In this document: one piece after another, positions 36,141-45,284 of the stretch
How positions within the stretch are numbered: the stretch's first letter is position 1
Layout of the letters: each line of letters starts with the position of its first letter
Assembly: GCF_000813425.1 (NCBI RefSeq)
Contig: NZ_JWIB01000015.1
Location: forward strand, 1 to 64,000
Direction: 5' to 3'
Source: Sporosarcina sp. ZBG7A
Lineage (GTDB): Bacteria > Bacillota > Bacilli > Bacillales_A > Planococcaceae
DNA: 64,000 bases
Notes under the pieces: model-generated
The model's input: only the letters and a program-made list of their open reading frames with translations
Told to the model about the DNA's origin: nothing
Database searches by the model: none
Translations under genes and position numbers: made by a program

Positions 36141-37238
36141 CTAATCTTTAATTTGCCAGAATAACTTTGCGTTCTTCGGCAATTTCCCGAATATGAAGCT
36201 GGCAAAAGGTACGAAACGATGGAAAAACCAGATGATGAGATAACAGAGAATGACCGTAATCGTATACTGCAAAACGATTGTTATATGAAATGATAGTGGT
36301 GTACCACGCGTCGGTAAGTACTTCATCACTTGGAACAAAACGAGTGGATGCATGAGGTAGAAGCCGAACGAATAGTACGCAATGCTGCGCATCCGGTGAA
36401 CGGATTTTTGACTCGACCAACGCACTAAATACTCTGCAAAGTAGAAGAAGAACAAGCTACCGATCACTTTGAACAAAATCCCAATCATTTTGTAATAACT
36501 ATCATCAATTGGCAGTCGATCAAAATACGTATTGCGATATCGGATGAACACATAGGTTAATCCGAAGAGAAGACCAGTGATTCCAGCAATCACCATCTTC
36601 TTTTTCGTCATCTTTTCAATAATGGTCTCGTAATGGACCCCTATCCAGGCACCTAGCATATACGAACCAATAAAGCTGAACATCAGAGGCACTGTTACAT
36701 AGTCTGTGTTAATGGAAAACTGGAAATAGGCGTATTCTGCGAGAATCCCGAAAAGCCATAAGTACTTCCGGAAAAATGAGAATTTGCGGACCAGCATCAT
36801 CAGTAAGGGGAACACTAAATAAAACTGCACAACAATGAATATGAAATAAAGCTGATATTTACTTTCCCCAAACAAAAGTCGGTGAATGATGTCAGACAAC
36901 ACAAGTGGACGATCCTGGTAATGCCACATTTCCACTTCGTAAATGAGTGACCAAACAATATAGGGAATGAGAATATACGTCACACGTTTTTTCCAATAGG
37001 AGAAAAGCACATCCTTAGTAAAAGGACGGTCTCGATACATATAGAAAAACACAATTCCCATAATCATGACGAACATTCCGCCCTCAACGCGAACAATATT
37101 ATTCAGAAAAAAATAAAATGTGTTCTGAATTGAAGGGGCCGGAAACAGGTGCCGGTATTGAGCTGTAGTATGTACAAGCACAACAAATAGCATTGCAAAA
37201 AATCGCACATAGTATATGGAAGCGATTTCTTTTTTCAT
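36141..37238 (-). CDS. Acyltransferase-3 family membrane protein
   Basis: 365 residues, ten helices. The N-terminal YYVRFFAMLFVVLVHT contains the family's RxxA...H active-site pattern. Such proteins O-acetylate or O-acylate surface polysaccharides, teichoic acids or lipids (OatA, YkrP and YfiQ types). There is no extra extracytoplasmic SGNH domain. It follows a small membrane gene by 6 bp. Target not determinable. Confidence 0.85.
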   Translation of the reverse strand: MKKEIASIYYVRFFAMLFVVLVHTTAQYRHLFPAPSIQNTFYFFLNNIVRVEGGMFVMIMGIVFFYMYRDRPFTKDVLFSYWKKRVTYILIPYIVWSLIYEVEMWHYQDRPLVLSDIIHRLLFGESKYQLYFIFIVVQFYLVFPLLMMLVRKFSFFRKYLWLFGILAEYAYFQFSINTDYVTVPLMFSFIGSYMLGAWIGVHYETIIEKMTKKKMVIAGITGLLFGLTYVFIRYRNTYFDRLPIDDSYYKMIGILFKVIGSLFFFYFAEYLVRWSSQKSVHRMRSIAYYSFGFYLMHPLVLFQVMKYLPTRGTPLSFHITIVLQYTITVILCYLIIWFFHRFVPFASFIFGKLPKNAKLFWQIKD

Positions 37239-37244
37239 CGAAAA

Positions 37245-37535
37245 TCATTCCTTTACCGGCTTATAGTATGAACCAACTGTCAGTATACCGTAAAAATAGA
37301 TCGAATTGCAAAAAAGGCCAAGTTCAGAAAGGACAGTTGCAATAGGAATTCGCCTATCGGTATTCGTTCTCCGTAGTAATAAATAAACTAAACTCATGCT
37401 CAATAAAAATAGGAAAGTAATCAACCAGTCTAATGTATCGTGAGTCAGATATTTGAGGAGCATCACTGGGGAGTAAATGATGATTAAAAGAACAAGATAA
37501 ACAGATACTTTCTTGGACTTGTATATCACTTCCAT
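37245..37535 (-). CDS. Small membrane protein of unknown function
   Basis: 96 residues with three hydrophobic segments (about 10-28, 36-54 and 66-88) and positively charged ends. Only 6 bp from the acyltransferase gene, so co-transcribed. Ribosome binding site weak. I do not recognise the family; it may assist the acyltransferase. Confidence 0.6.
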   Translation of the reverse strand: MEVIYKSKKVSVYLVLLIIIYSPVMLLKYLTHDTLDWLITFLFLLSMSLVYLLLRRTNTDRRIPIATVLSELGLFCNSIYFYGILTVGSYYKPVKE

Positions 37536-37829
37536 ATGTTCAGTTTCTCTAAATGGAAATTTCTATAGTTCCTAATGATACGTGATTCATTGCTCAAAAG
37601 AAAGGCGATCCAAGTAGTTTGTGATGAAAGTAGCAGGAACAGATAACCCCTCAGAAGAATTAAGTCTTCAGTCTTTCTTTATATTAAGATAGGAAAAAAT
37701 AACCGAAAACATTAATTCTATCGAATATAGTTGCACTCCGATATATTGTATTGTAATCTACAAACACGAACTATTTTATATACTTTCATTGAAAACGTTC
37801 GTATAAAAGGTGACGGAGGCTATTTTATT

Positions 37830-38690
37830 ATGAGTAATATTATGAAATTGAAAGTTTTTGCCGCAACACTTATTTGTGCACTAGTTCTAGCTGGCTGCTC
37901 AACTGCAACAGGGGAGACAAATGATTCGAAAGAGGACGAACAGAACGACGTGCAACCAATCGCAGTCCAAGGTGCTATGGATGTTGAAATTTCCGCACTT
38001 CTCGATGAAATGAAAGACTACAAAGAAGAGCAACATGGAAACTACACATTCTACACCGGTATGATTGCTGATACGCCTGTCGTTGTCTCAAGAACAGAAG
38101 TTGGTATGGTGCATGCCGCGGCTTCGACAACGGTATTGATCGAGAAATATAATCCGAAGGCAATTATCAACCAGGGAACGGCAGGGGGACATGATCCAGA
38201 CCTTCATGTATTTGATACGGTGATTGGGACTGAAGTGATGAATATCGGGAATATGCGTACGGAACATTTAGATGACGAGCAGGGTATGAAACCTGATGAA
38301 TGGCTTTTCATGTCGACAGGGATGAGAGAAGATGGAGAAGAGGTCGAATACGAATCCTTTGAAAGCGACCCTGAGCTTGTAAAGATTGCGTTAAGTGTAG
38401 CGGATCAATACAAATATGGTGAAGTAGTGGAAGGGAAAGTCGGTAGTGCAGATTTCTGGAACAGAGAAATAGATCGAATTCAATGGTTCCATGAGAATGC
38501 AGGTACGAGTGTTGAAGAAATGGAAGCCGCTTCCGTCGCTCAAGTTGCTAAAGGATTCAATGTACCGTATTTATCAGTACGTACAGTTTCGAATTCGGAA
38601 GTCTCTGATGATAATATAGAAGACTTGGAGACGGCAGGACAATATGGAGCAGAATATTCGGTTGAAATTGTAAAAGCAATGAGCAAGTGA
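37830..38690 (+). CDS. Lipoprotein homologue of MTA/SAH nucleosidase with altered base-recognition residue
   Basis: 286 residues from ATG 37830 (GGAGG 9 nt upstream). Signal peptide with lipobox LAGC (C23), unlike the cytosolic MTA/SAH nucleosidase. The PNP/UDP-phosphorylase fold is clear: GAMDVEI (E53 equals the catalytic Glu12 of E. coli MTAN), INQGTAGG and VEEMEAASVAQVA. The position of the base-contacting Asp197 is Asn255 (RTVSNSE). In this superfamily Asp is used for 6-aminopurines and Asn for 6-oxopurines, so it may process guanosine/inosine-type ligands or only bind them. Monocistronic. Confidence 0.8.
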   Translation: MSNIMKLKVFAATLICALVLAGCSTATGETNDSKEDEQNDVQPIAVQGAMDVEISALLDEMKDYKEEQHGNYTFYTGMIADTPVVVSRTEVGMVHAAASTTVLIEKYNPKAIINQGTAGGHDPDLHVFDTVIGTEVMNIGNMRTEHLDDEQGMKPDEWLFMSTGMREDGEEVEYESFESDPELVKIALSVADQYKYGEVVEGKVGSADFWNREIDRIQWFHENAGTSVEEMEAASVAQVAKGFNVPYLSVRTVSNSEVSDDNIEDLETAGQYGAEYSVEIVKAMSK

Positions 38691-38701
38691 GTAGTTAGTT
38701 G

Positions 38702-38732
38702 AAAAAAAGGACCCGGAATGGGTCCTTTTTTA
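38702..38732. terminator. Bidirectional terminator, nucleosidase/SDR
   Basis: Stem AAAAAGGACCC/GGGTCCTTTTT between convergent genes. Confidence 0.85.
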
Positions 38733-38738
38733 CGTCAA

Positions 38739-39455
38739 TTATGGATTCGTAGACCAGAGTCCTGCAGATTTCAATAACACACGCGGGTGTAGTTTTAACT
38801 GTGCAACCATGACATCTGCTAAATCTTCTGGTTGCATTACTTTTTCCGGGTTACCATCTGTTAATTTTTCGTCAATTGCCAAGTCGGTTGCGACGGTGCT
38901 TGGTGTGAGCGCACTCACACGGATATTGTGCTTACGAACTTCGAGCATAAGTGACTCAGTAAGCCCAAGTACTCCGAACTTAGATGCGCTATATGCGCTT
39001 GTAACTGGAGCTCCTTTTTGACCGGCAGTGGATGAGATATTAATGATGTCTCCGGATTGTCTTTCAATCATTTCAGGCAAAACGGCTCTCGTCGTATAGT
39101 AAACGCCCATTAAATTGACATCGATGATATTTTTAAATTCTTCAGGAGATAGTTCCATGAATTTGCCGAACTTCCCAATTCCAGCGTTATTCACAAGAAT
39201 ATCAATCGGCCCAAGTTCAGTTTTAATATGTTGAACGGCAGCTGTGATGGATTCCTGATCAGATACATCCGCTGAAGCGATCGCAATGTTCACGCCGTAT
39301 TGACGTAACTCTTCGGCTACTTTTTCCAAGTTAGCTACGGTCTTTCCGATTAGTCCTACGTGGATACCTTCTTTTGCAAATGCTATTGCGGTAGCGCGCC
39401 CGATTCCTCGACCTGCACCAGTGATAATGGCATTCTTATCTGTAATGGGTTGCAT
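38739..39455 (-). CDS. Short-chain dehydrogenase/reductase (FabG-like)
   Basis: 238 residues from ATG 39455 (AAGGAGC 7 nt upstream). Rossmann motif [12 protein letters not shown] (LVNNAGIG) and the catalytic Ser-Tyr-Lys set (INISSTAG ... SAYSASK). Classical SDR with the 3-oxoacyl-ACP reductase pattern, NADP(H)-dependent. It stands alone, away from other fatty-acid genes, so the substrate is unknown. Confidence 0.87.
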   Translation of the reverse strand: MQPITDKNAIITGAGRGIGRATAIAFAKEGIHVGLIGKTVANLEKVAEELRQYGVNIAIASADVSDQESITAAVQHIKTELGPIDILVNNAGIGKFGKFMELSPEEFKNIIDVNLMGVYYTTRAVLPEMIERQSGDIINISSTAGQKGAPVTSAYSASKFGVLGLTESLMLEVRKHNIRVSALTPSTVATDLAIDEKLTDGNPEKVMQPEDLADVMVAQLKLHPRVLLKSAGLWSTNP

Positions 39456-39627
39456 GGATTTGCTCCTTTTCAACTGGATTTCTAACTTATTGAAGTATAG
39501 CAAATGAGAGGGGCCCATACTAAGAATACAGCTTGGCTGGAGTGCCATCATCGGCTAGCCTATCCTAAAACAAGCGAAGCGCATCCAATTAATCCCTTAA
39601 TGAGGTTGAGTTGTGTCCCGATATCGA

Positions 39628-39745
39628 GAAACTTCGCTAAGTGTCCGAGAAATTTTGATGTGTGATGGAGGAATGCCCAGAACTGTTGAAGAAAACACTC
39701 AGAATGTCGGACATTCCCTACGATGTGTCGGACAACACATAAAAA
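39628..39745. repeat. Intergenic cluster of TGTCGGACA palindromes
   Basis: Two perfect copies of TGTC-G-GACA lie within 40 bp: the first inside GAATGTCGGACATTC (39702-39716), the second inside ATGTGTCGGACAACACAT (39723-39740). A related GTGTCCGAGA occurs near 39637. It sits between convergent-side terminators of the SDR and opuF genes, with no gene. Confidence 0.5.
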
Positions 39746-39756
39746 CCCCGGTTCAC

Positions 39757-39784
39757 GCAAAAAAGGCTGCCGTAGCAGCCTTTT
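39757..39784 (-). terminator. Terminator of the opuF operon
   Basis: 10-bp stem AAAAGGCTGC/GCAGCCTTTT, loop CGTA, T-run on the minus strand. It overlaps the last bases before the opuFB stop at 39787. Confidence 0.8.
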
Positions 39785-39786
39785 CT

Positions 39787-41304
39787 TCACTTCAACAATC
39801 CAGCGTTCATAAGAAACTCACGTGCCACATCCTCAGCGTTTTCTCCGCCTGAGTTTACACGGAAGTTCATGTCACGCATTTCATCGTCCGTCACTTTTCC
39901 TGCAAGCTTATTCAATACATCTTCTAACTCAGGATATTTCTTGAGTGTCTTTTTCAACAAGAGAGGTGCCCCTTGATAGGGTGGGAACAGTTCCTGATCA
40001 TCTTCGAGCACGGTCATTTCGTACTCTTTCAATTCACTGTCCGTTGAATAGGCATCCATTAAGTTGATGTCGCCTGTTTCAATTGCTTGGTACCGTAATT
40101 TAGGTTCCATCGTTTTCACAGAAGGGAAGTCCACGCCATATAATTTTTGAATGCCTTTGTACCCGTCTTCACGGTCGTTAAATTCAAGAGTGAATCCGGC
40201 TTTTACATTGGCTTCAACTGCAGACAAGTCTGAAATGGTCTTCACACCCGTCTGTTCCTCAAATTGCTTGGAAATCGCTAACGAATACGTATTGTTATAC
40301 GACATTGGCGGTAACAGCGTCATATCGAACTGATCGGCAAGACCATCACGCGCCTGTTCGTACACTTCCTTGCGATCATTGCTGACAGCTTCATCTTTTA
40401 AAAACTCGGAAAGTGCTGTCCCTGTGAATTCCGGATACATGTCAATACTGCCTGACTTAAGTGCATTGAATACGAACGAAGTTTTGCCGAGACCTGGTTT
40501 CAGTTCGACAGTCAGGTCAGTTTCGTCTTCAATGAGGAGTTTGTACATGTTAATAAGGATTTCCGGTTCAGCACCGAGTTTGGCACCGATTACTAACTGC
40601 TTATTCGAACGCCCGGACAAAAATGGGAACACGATAACGAGCAAGCTAATAATGAAAAATACAATGAGAGCGGTAGCAGCCCGTTTGAATGAAAGACCTT
40701 CAAATTTCTTAAGCAAAAAGTCGAATGCGAGCGCTAGAAGTGCTGCAGGAATAGCTCCTAATACAATAAGGGAAGGATTGTTACGGTCAATCCCCAGAAG
40801 GATTAGATCCCCTAGACCACCCGCTCCGATGAGTGCAGCAAGCGTAGCTGTTCCGACAATAAGCACCATCGACGTACGGATACCCGCCATAATGACAGGC
40901 ATTGCAAGAGGAAGTTCAACTTTGGTCAATCGTTTCCACGTCGTCATCCCCATTGCAGTGGCAGCCTCTATTAATGAAGGATCAACTTCTTTGATACCCG
41001 TATACGTGTTGCGCAAAATTGGCAACAACGCGTATGCAACGAGCGCGATAATGGCAGGTACTTTCCCGATACCGAGTAACGGGATTAGTAATCCAAGCAA
41101 GGCGAGGGATGGAATAGTTTGCAACACCGCACTTGCCCCGATGACACTTTCCGCAATCCGTCGCTTGTTCGTTAGATAAATTCCAAGTGGAATGGCGATT
41201 AATACAGCAAAAACGAGCGCAATCAAGGAAATTTGTATATGTTCTAATAGCGCACTAGCCAATTCTCCCTTACGATCTTGAAAAACTTCAAAGAAATGAC
41301 TCAT
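39787..41304 (-). CDS. opuFB: Osmoprotectant ABC transporter, fused permease/substrate-binding subunit
   Basis: 505 residues: six-helix permease about 1-215 (EAA-type loop ATAMGMTTWKRLTKVELPLAMPVI), then an extracytoplasmic binding domain about 228-505 starting NKQLVIGAKLGAEPEILINMYK. This permease-binding fusion defines OpuF-type importers for glycine betaine and related compatible solutes. It overlaps the ATPase gene by 4 bp (ATGA). Choline or carnitine specificity is also possible. Likely induced by osmotic stress, but no promoter element was identified. Confidence 0.9.
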   Translation of the reverse strand: MSHFFEVFQDRKGELASALLEHIQISLIALVFAVLIAIPLGIYLTNKRRIAESVIGASAVLQTIPSLALLGLLIPLLGIGKVPAIIALVAYALLPILRNTYTGIKEVDPSLIEAATAMGMTTWKRLTKVELPLAMPVIMAGIRTSMVLIVGTATLAALIGAGGLGDLILLGIDRNNPSLIVLGAIPAALLALAFDFLLKKFEGLSFKRAATALIVFFIISLLVIVFPFLSGRSNKQLVIGAKLGAEPEILINMYKLLIEDETDLTVELKPGLGKTSFVFNALKSGSIDMYPEFTGTALSEFLKDEAVSNDRKEVYEQARDGLADQFDMTLLPPMSYNNTYSLAISKQFEEQTGVKTISDLSAVEANVKAGFTLEFNDREDGYKGIQKLYGVDFPSVKTMEPKLRYQAIETGDINLMDAYSTDSELKEYEMTVLEDDQELFPPYQGAPLLLKKTLKKYPELEDVLNKLAGKVTDDEMRDMNFRVNSGGENAEDVAREFLMNAGLLK

Positions 41305-42251
41305 GCTGTCCCCGTCCTTTCTTTCTCATGTGTTGCTAAAAAGGAGAGTAACGCTTCTCGGGACAACGTGCCGACAATGTCGCCCTTATCCTCGATAGAA
41401 ACCACATCCGCTACTAGCAGTGCGTCCAATACAGTACTCCATCCAGCGTCAATTGCTAATGGCGGTGCGTCTAAATGAATCGATTCAGACGTGGGTTCCA
41501 TATGATCTCGTATGACAAAAGGTTGAGTGCCGCCACTTCCGATAAATTCTTGTACAAAAGGTGTCGCAGGGGCAGCTGTAATTTCATCAGGCGTCCCGAG
41601 TTGTTCAATTTTCCCGTCCTTCATAATGCAGATACGATCCCCTAATTTCATCGCTTCCTGAATGTCATGCGTAACAAATACGATTGTCTTTTTTATCGTC
41701 CTCTGTAAATGCAACAAGTCATCTTGTAGCTTCAATCTACTGATGGGGTCGAGTGCACTGAATGGTTCATCCATCAAAACAATATCGGGATCTGCCGCAA
41801 GCGCCCGAACTACTCCAATTCTCTGTTGTTGTCCACCAGATAATTCACTAGGTTTACGTCCTCTGTATGTATCAGGATCTAACTCGACCATATTCAGCAA
41901 TTCAGTAACCCGATTGTGGGTCCGGTCTTTTTTCCACTGTTTCAGTTCAGGCACAATCGATATATTCTCTTCAATGGTCATATGCGGAAACAATGCAATC
42001 TGCTGCAAGACATATCCGATTTGCCAGCGTAGTTCGTGAATCGTATAGTCACTAATCTTTTTATCGTGAATACGTATAGTCCCGTCCGACAAGGGAATAA
42101 GACGGTTAATCATTTTTAGTGTCGTGGTTTTTCCGCATCCACTCGGTCCGATCAGTACAAAAAATTCCCCTTCTGTAATTTCGAAGTTTACATCTTCCAC
42201 GACGTTCGTTTTTCCATCGTATGACTTAGAGACACCTTTAAACTTTATCAT
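41301..42251 (-). CDS. opuFA: Osmoprotectant ABC transporter ATP-binding protein with CBS-like tail
   Basis: 316 residues from ATG 42251 (AAGGAGC 9 nt upstream). Walker A GPSGCGKTT, signature LSGGQQQRIGV, Walker B VLMDEP and H-loop VTHD. A C-terminal stretch (about 255-316, VLDALLVADVVSIEDKGDIVGTLS) looks like one CBS motif, as in OpuA/OpuC ATPases where it senses ionic strength. Coupled to opuFB. Confidence 0.9.
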   Translation of the reverse strand: MIKFKGVSKSYDGKTNVVEDVNFEITEGEFFVLIGPSGCGKTTTLKMINRLIPLSDGTIRIHDKKISDYTIHELRWQIGYVLQQIALFPHMTIEENISIVPELKQWKKDRTHNRVTELLNMVELDPDTYRGRKPSELSGGQQQRIGVVRALAADPDIVLMDEPFSALDPISRLKLQDDLLHLQRTIKKTIVFVTHDIQEAMKLGDRICIMKDGKIEQLGTPDEITAAPATPFVQEFIGSGGTQPFVIRDHMEPTSESIHLDAPPLAIDAGWSTVLDALLVADVVSIEDKGDIVGTLSREALLSFLATHEKERTGTA

Positions 42252-42334
42252 CAACACCGCTCCTTGTTTTTTCACAAGCTCTCTTACTCTCGATTTGTTA
42301 GAAAGAGATCTATATACCTATATCCTTAACTGTC

Positions 42335-42376
42335 AAAAAAAAACCTCCATCGTACAGATATTTGTACGACTGGAGG
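42335..42376 (-). terminator. Terminator of the AGCS symporter gene
   Basis: Stem CCTCC-A-TCGTAC / GTACGA-CT-GGAGG, T-run of eight on the minus strand. Separates it from opuFA. Confidence 0.8.
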
Positions 42377-42391
42377 AATGAATGTATTCTA

Positions 42392-43756
42392 TTATTTTTT
42401 TCTTTCTATTGGATAGAGATTCGTAAAGTAATCATTTGTCACTTCACGGACTTTTCCACTTAAGAATAATACAGCGATCACGTTCGGTACGACGACAATC
42501 GCGAGTAGTAAGTCAAGGAACTTCCATACGAATTGTAATCCGCCAAGCGCTCCTATAACAATAGCGACGATATAAACCAAACGCATCACTTTTGAAAAAC
42601 CAGTCCCAAATAAGAATTCTGCCTGCTTTTCTCCGTAGTAGATGATGACAACGACGGTCGTAATGACGAACAAGAAGAGGACGACTGAAATAATCACACC
42701 ACCGATAGTTGCACCGAAAACAGTGCTATACGCTTCTGTCACCATTGAAGAGGCATTATCGGCATCGATGACTTTCCAAACACCTGTCGTTAATACTACC
42801 ATTGCCGTCATGGTACAAACGATGAGCGTATCTACAATGACTTCAAATACTCCCCAAAATCCTTGCTTTGCTGGATGATTATTCACCGCAGCAGCGTGTG
42901 CAATCGGTGCCGTTCCAATTCCTGCTTCGTTCGAGTAGAGTCCGCGTGCCAATCCCCATCGAATAGCAGCGGCAACACCAGCACCTGCAAATCCACCTGC
43001 CGCAGATAACGGCTGAAATGCATATGTAAAAATAAGGCCAAATGCTGCGGGTACCTCTGTGATATTGAACGCGATCACAATGAGTGCGCTGACAATATAT
43101 ACGACAACCATGGAAGGGATAAGTCGCTCTGTCACACGCCCAATTGCTTTAATTCCTCCGAAGGAGACAAGTGCGACTAAAAGTGCAACAATAATTCCGG
43201 TAATGTACGGAGGTAATCCAAACGAACTTTCGATTGTAGTCGCGATCGAATTGGACTGAACCATCGTACTGGCAATAATTTCGATCATCAGTGCAAATGC
43301 GAAAAGATATGCAACTTTTTTCCAACCAAGTCCTTTTTTAATATAATACATCGGACCGCCTACATACTCACCAGCTTCGTTCTTTTCCCTGTACTTGATA
43401 CCAAGAACGACTTCTGAATATTTCGTACCGATCCCGATTAACGCAACGAGCCACATCCAAAAAATTGCGCCTGGACCACCGAGGGCAATTGCAACAGGTA
43501 CCCCGACAATATTTGCGGCACCCATCGTGGAAGCAAGTGCTGAGGTTGTCGCCTGAAAAGGCGTCAGCGTGCCGTCTCCAGAGCCTTTCGACAAAATTTT
43601 CCCGAAGGTCTGCCGAAGAATGTGTGGCATGTACTTGAATTGAAAGAACCCAAGACGGATTGTTAGAAACAGTCCTCCGCCAATCAGCAGTATAATAATT
43701 GGTGCGCCCCATAAAAAATTTGAAACAACTTCTACCCATTTTGTAAACGTATTCAA
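42392..43756 (-). CDS. Sodium:alanine/glycine symporter (AGCS family, AlsT-like)
   Basis: About 454 residues, ten to eleven helices. Family motifs: LTIRLGFFQFKYMPH, FQATTSALASTMGAANIVGVPVA, GGPMYYI and GLYSNEAGIGTAPIAHA. Na+-coupled import of alanine, glycine or glutamine. I prefer TTG 43756: it has GGGG 9 nt upstream and gives the usual short N-terminus. ATG 43765 is nearly on top of that site and ATG 43822 has none. Confidence 0.88.
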   Translation of the reverse strand: MNTFTKWVEVVSNFLWGAPIIILLIGGGLFLTIRLGFFQFKYMPHILRQTFGKILSKGSGDGTLTPFQATTSALASTMGAANIVGVPVAIALGGPGAIFWMWLVALIGIGTKYSEVVLGIKYREKNEAGEYVGGPMYYIKKGLGWKKVAYLFAFALMIEIIASTMVQSNSIATTIESSFGLPPYITGIIVALLVALVSFGGIKAIGRVTERLIPSMVVVYIVSALIVIAFNITEVPAAFGLIFTYAFQPLSAAGGFAGAGVAAAIRWGLARGLYSNEAGIGTAPIAHAAAVNNHPAKQGFWGVFEVIVDTLIVCTMTAMVVLTTGVWKVIDADNASSMVTEAYSTVFGATIGGVIISVVLFLFVITTVVVIIYYGEKQAEFLFGTGFSKVMRLVYIVAIVIGALGGLQFVWKFLDLLLAIVVVPNVIAVLFLSGKVREVTNDYFTNLYPIERKK

Positions 43757-43822
43757 ATGTGCCATCCCCTTTTGAGTGCTTGAAACCGTGCGTAGAAGTT
43801 TCAGGTTGTACATGCTGAACAA

Positions 43823-44158
43823 ATAGTGAATTCCGAATTGCCAATCGGTTTAAGTACTATACTAGAGAAACAATAAAAGAGTTGTCAATCATTTTTATAT
43901 AACGGAATATACTGTCTATTTTTTGTTGCATTAATAAATAATTATTATACAAAAAGCGAGGGTAGCTAAATTTATTTAAATAATGTTCAGGGATTACGTT
44001 TAGGAGAGATTATAAAGGGGAGAGTATTGTGCTTTTTAAAAATACAAAAAGATACAAGTTTGCGAAATTCATTGAGTAAAAGTTTTATAAAAAAAGGGAA
44101 GAGGTAGAGCTGTGCTTGAAGCGTTTCAAGTACAAACAACTAGATAGGAGGAGTACAT
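43823..44158. other. Regulatory intergenic region between the symporter and cytochrome genes
   Basis: About 340 bp, very AT-rich, between divergent genes. The only structured element seen is the palindrome CTTGAA-GCGT-TTCAAG at 44115-44130, just upstream of the GGAGG for the first cytochrome. It overlaps a possible 11-codon leader frame (GTG 44112 to TAG) preceded by GAGGTAG. Confidence 0.4.
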
Positions 44159-45124
44159 ATGAAAAACAAATCCACAGTTCTGCTAAGTGTGTTAGCAGTT
44201 GTAGGAATCATACTCATTTTTGTACTAGCGAACGAGTTGAAAGATAGTAAGGTCAAGCAACAAGAAATTGCAGATGGAAATATAGAAGCTGTGTTGGATG
44301 ACATCGATATTGCCCACAATCCACCTTCTATAGATGATGTACCTGATGGACCAGAAGGGGATGCGATTAAAAGAGGTTACGCACTTATGATGGACACGTC
44401 AAATGAACTACGGAAAAAAGCAGAAACCAGTGATGGAGAAGAAGTAATGAGTCAACTTGCTTGTACAAGTTGTCATGCTGGCGCTGGATTAGATGAGGGT
44501 GTTTCTTCCTTGGTAGGTGTGACTACAAAATATCCTGCGTATCGTTCCCGGAATGATAAAATCGCAACGATAGAAGATCGCATCAATGGATGTATGGTTC
44601 GTAGTATGAATTATGCAGAGTTCGAAGATGGTGATGAGGATTTGTCGGCAATGGTTGCTTACTTAAGCTATATCTCCGAAGGGATTCCGCAAGGCGCTGA
44701 CTTACCTTGGCTTGGAAAAAACGAAGTAGATGAAGTTCCAATTCCAAATGTCGACAAAGGAAATTCTATCTTTCAGCAGTCATGTATCGCATGTCATGCG
44801 ACAGATGGAGCAGGTTCCGGGCCTACAACTGGTCCCGCACTATGGGGAGAAGGCTCTTTCAATGATGGTGCTGGTATGGGAAGAATGTCGAAAATGACAG
44901 GCTTTGTCCAAAAGAATATGCCAAAAACAGATCCTGGCTCTCTTACACCCCAAGAAGCAGCGGACGTTTCGGCATTCATCTTATCCCAAGAACGACCGGA
45001 ATTTGAGAACAGTGATGAAGACTGGCCGGACGGTGATGGGCCTAAAGATATTATGAATAAAGAAAAGCAACAACAAGTTAAAGAAGGCTCGATTGATTGG
45101 GAAAAGGTGTTAGGACATAAGTGA
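44159..45124 (+). CDS. TsdA-like dihaem cytochrome c (thiosulfate dehydrogenase family), copy 1
   Basis: 321 residues with an uncleaved N-terminal membrane anchor (about 7-24), so it is exposed outside the membrane. Two haem c sites: CTSCH at 102-106 and CIACH at 209-213. A conserved Cys145 in EDRINGCMVRSM and an adjacent Lys245-Met246 pair match TsdA, where Cys ligates haem 1 and Lys/Met alternate on haem 2. TsdA oxidises thiosulfate to tetrathionate or runs in reverse. Family call strong; direction and substrate are inference. Confidence 0.82.
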   Translation: MKNKSTVLLSVLAVVGIILIFVLANELKDSKVKQQEIADGNIEAVLDDIDIAHNPPSIDDVPDGPEGDAIKRGYALMMDTSNELRKKAETSDGEEVMSQLACTSCHAGAGLDEGVSSLVGVTTKYPAYRSRNDKIATIEDRINGCMVRSMNYAEFEDGDEDLSAMVAYLSYISEGIPQGADLPWLGKNEVDEVPIPNVDKGNSIFQQSCIACHATDGAGSGPTTGPALWGEGSFNDGAGMGRMSKMTGFVQKNMPKTDPGSLTPQEAADVSAFILSQERPEFENSDEDWPDGDGPKDIMNKEKQQQVKEGSIDWEKVLGHK

Positions 45125-45126
45125 TT

Positions 45127-45163
45127 AAGGACATCCATAGGGGATACCCATGGATGTTCTTTG
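45127..45163 (+). terminator. Weak terminator after cytochrome copy 1
   Basis: 11-bp stem AGGACATCCAT/ATGGATGTTCT with a short T-run. It implies partial read-through or separate expression of the two copies. Confidence 0.55.
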
Positions 45164-45284
45164 CGTCGCGTGAAAATTCATAAATAACTAAGGGAATTCC
45201 CTATTTCAATCCAATTTACTTTAATTCCATATCATAATAGAATGTCGTTTGATACAATAGTCACAAACGAAGGAGGAATTAAAA

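Noticed and set aside
37731..37829. N-terminal extension of the nucleosidase-like lipoprotein
   Set aside because: It would bury the signal peptide; ATG 37830 has a good GGAGG and gives a proper lipobox.
39613..39852. Plus-strand 79-codon frame near the opuF terminator
   Set aside because: It crosses a terminator and the end of opuFB, and its sequence is explained by palindromic repeats.
40370..41179. 269-codon open frame on the plus strand opposite opuFB
   Set aside because: It lies wholly inside a well-supported minus-strand gene, is rich in Ser/Arg/Asn as expected of an antisense frame, and has no ribosome binding site.
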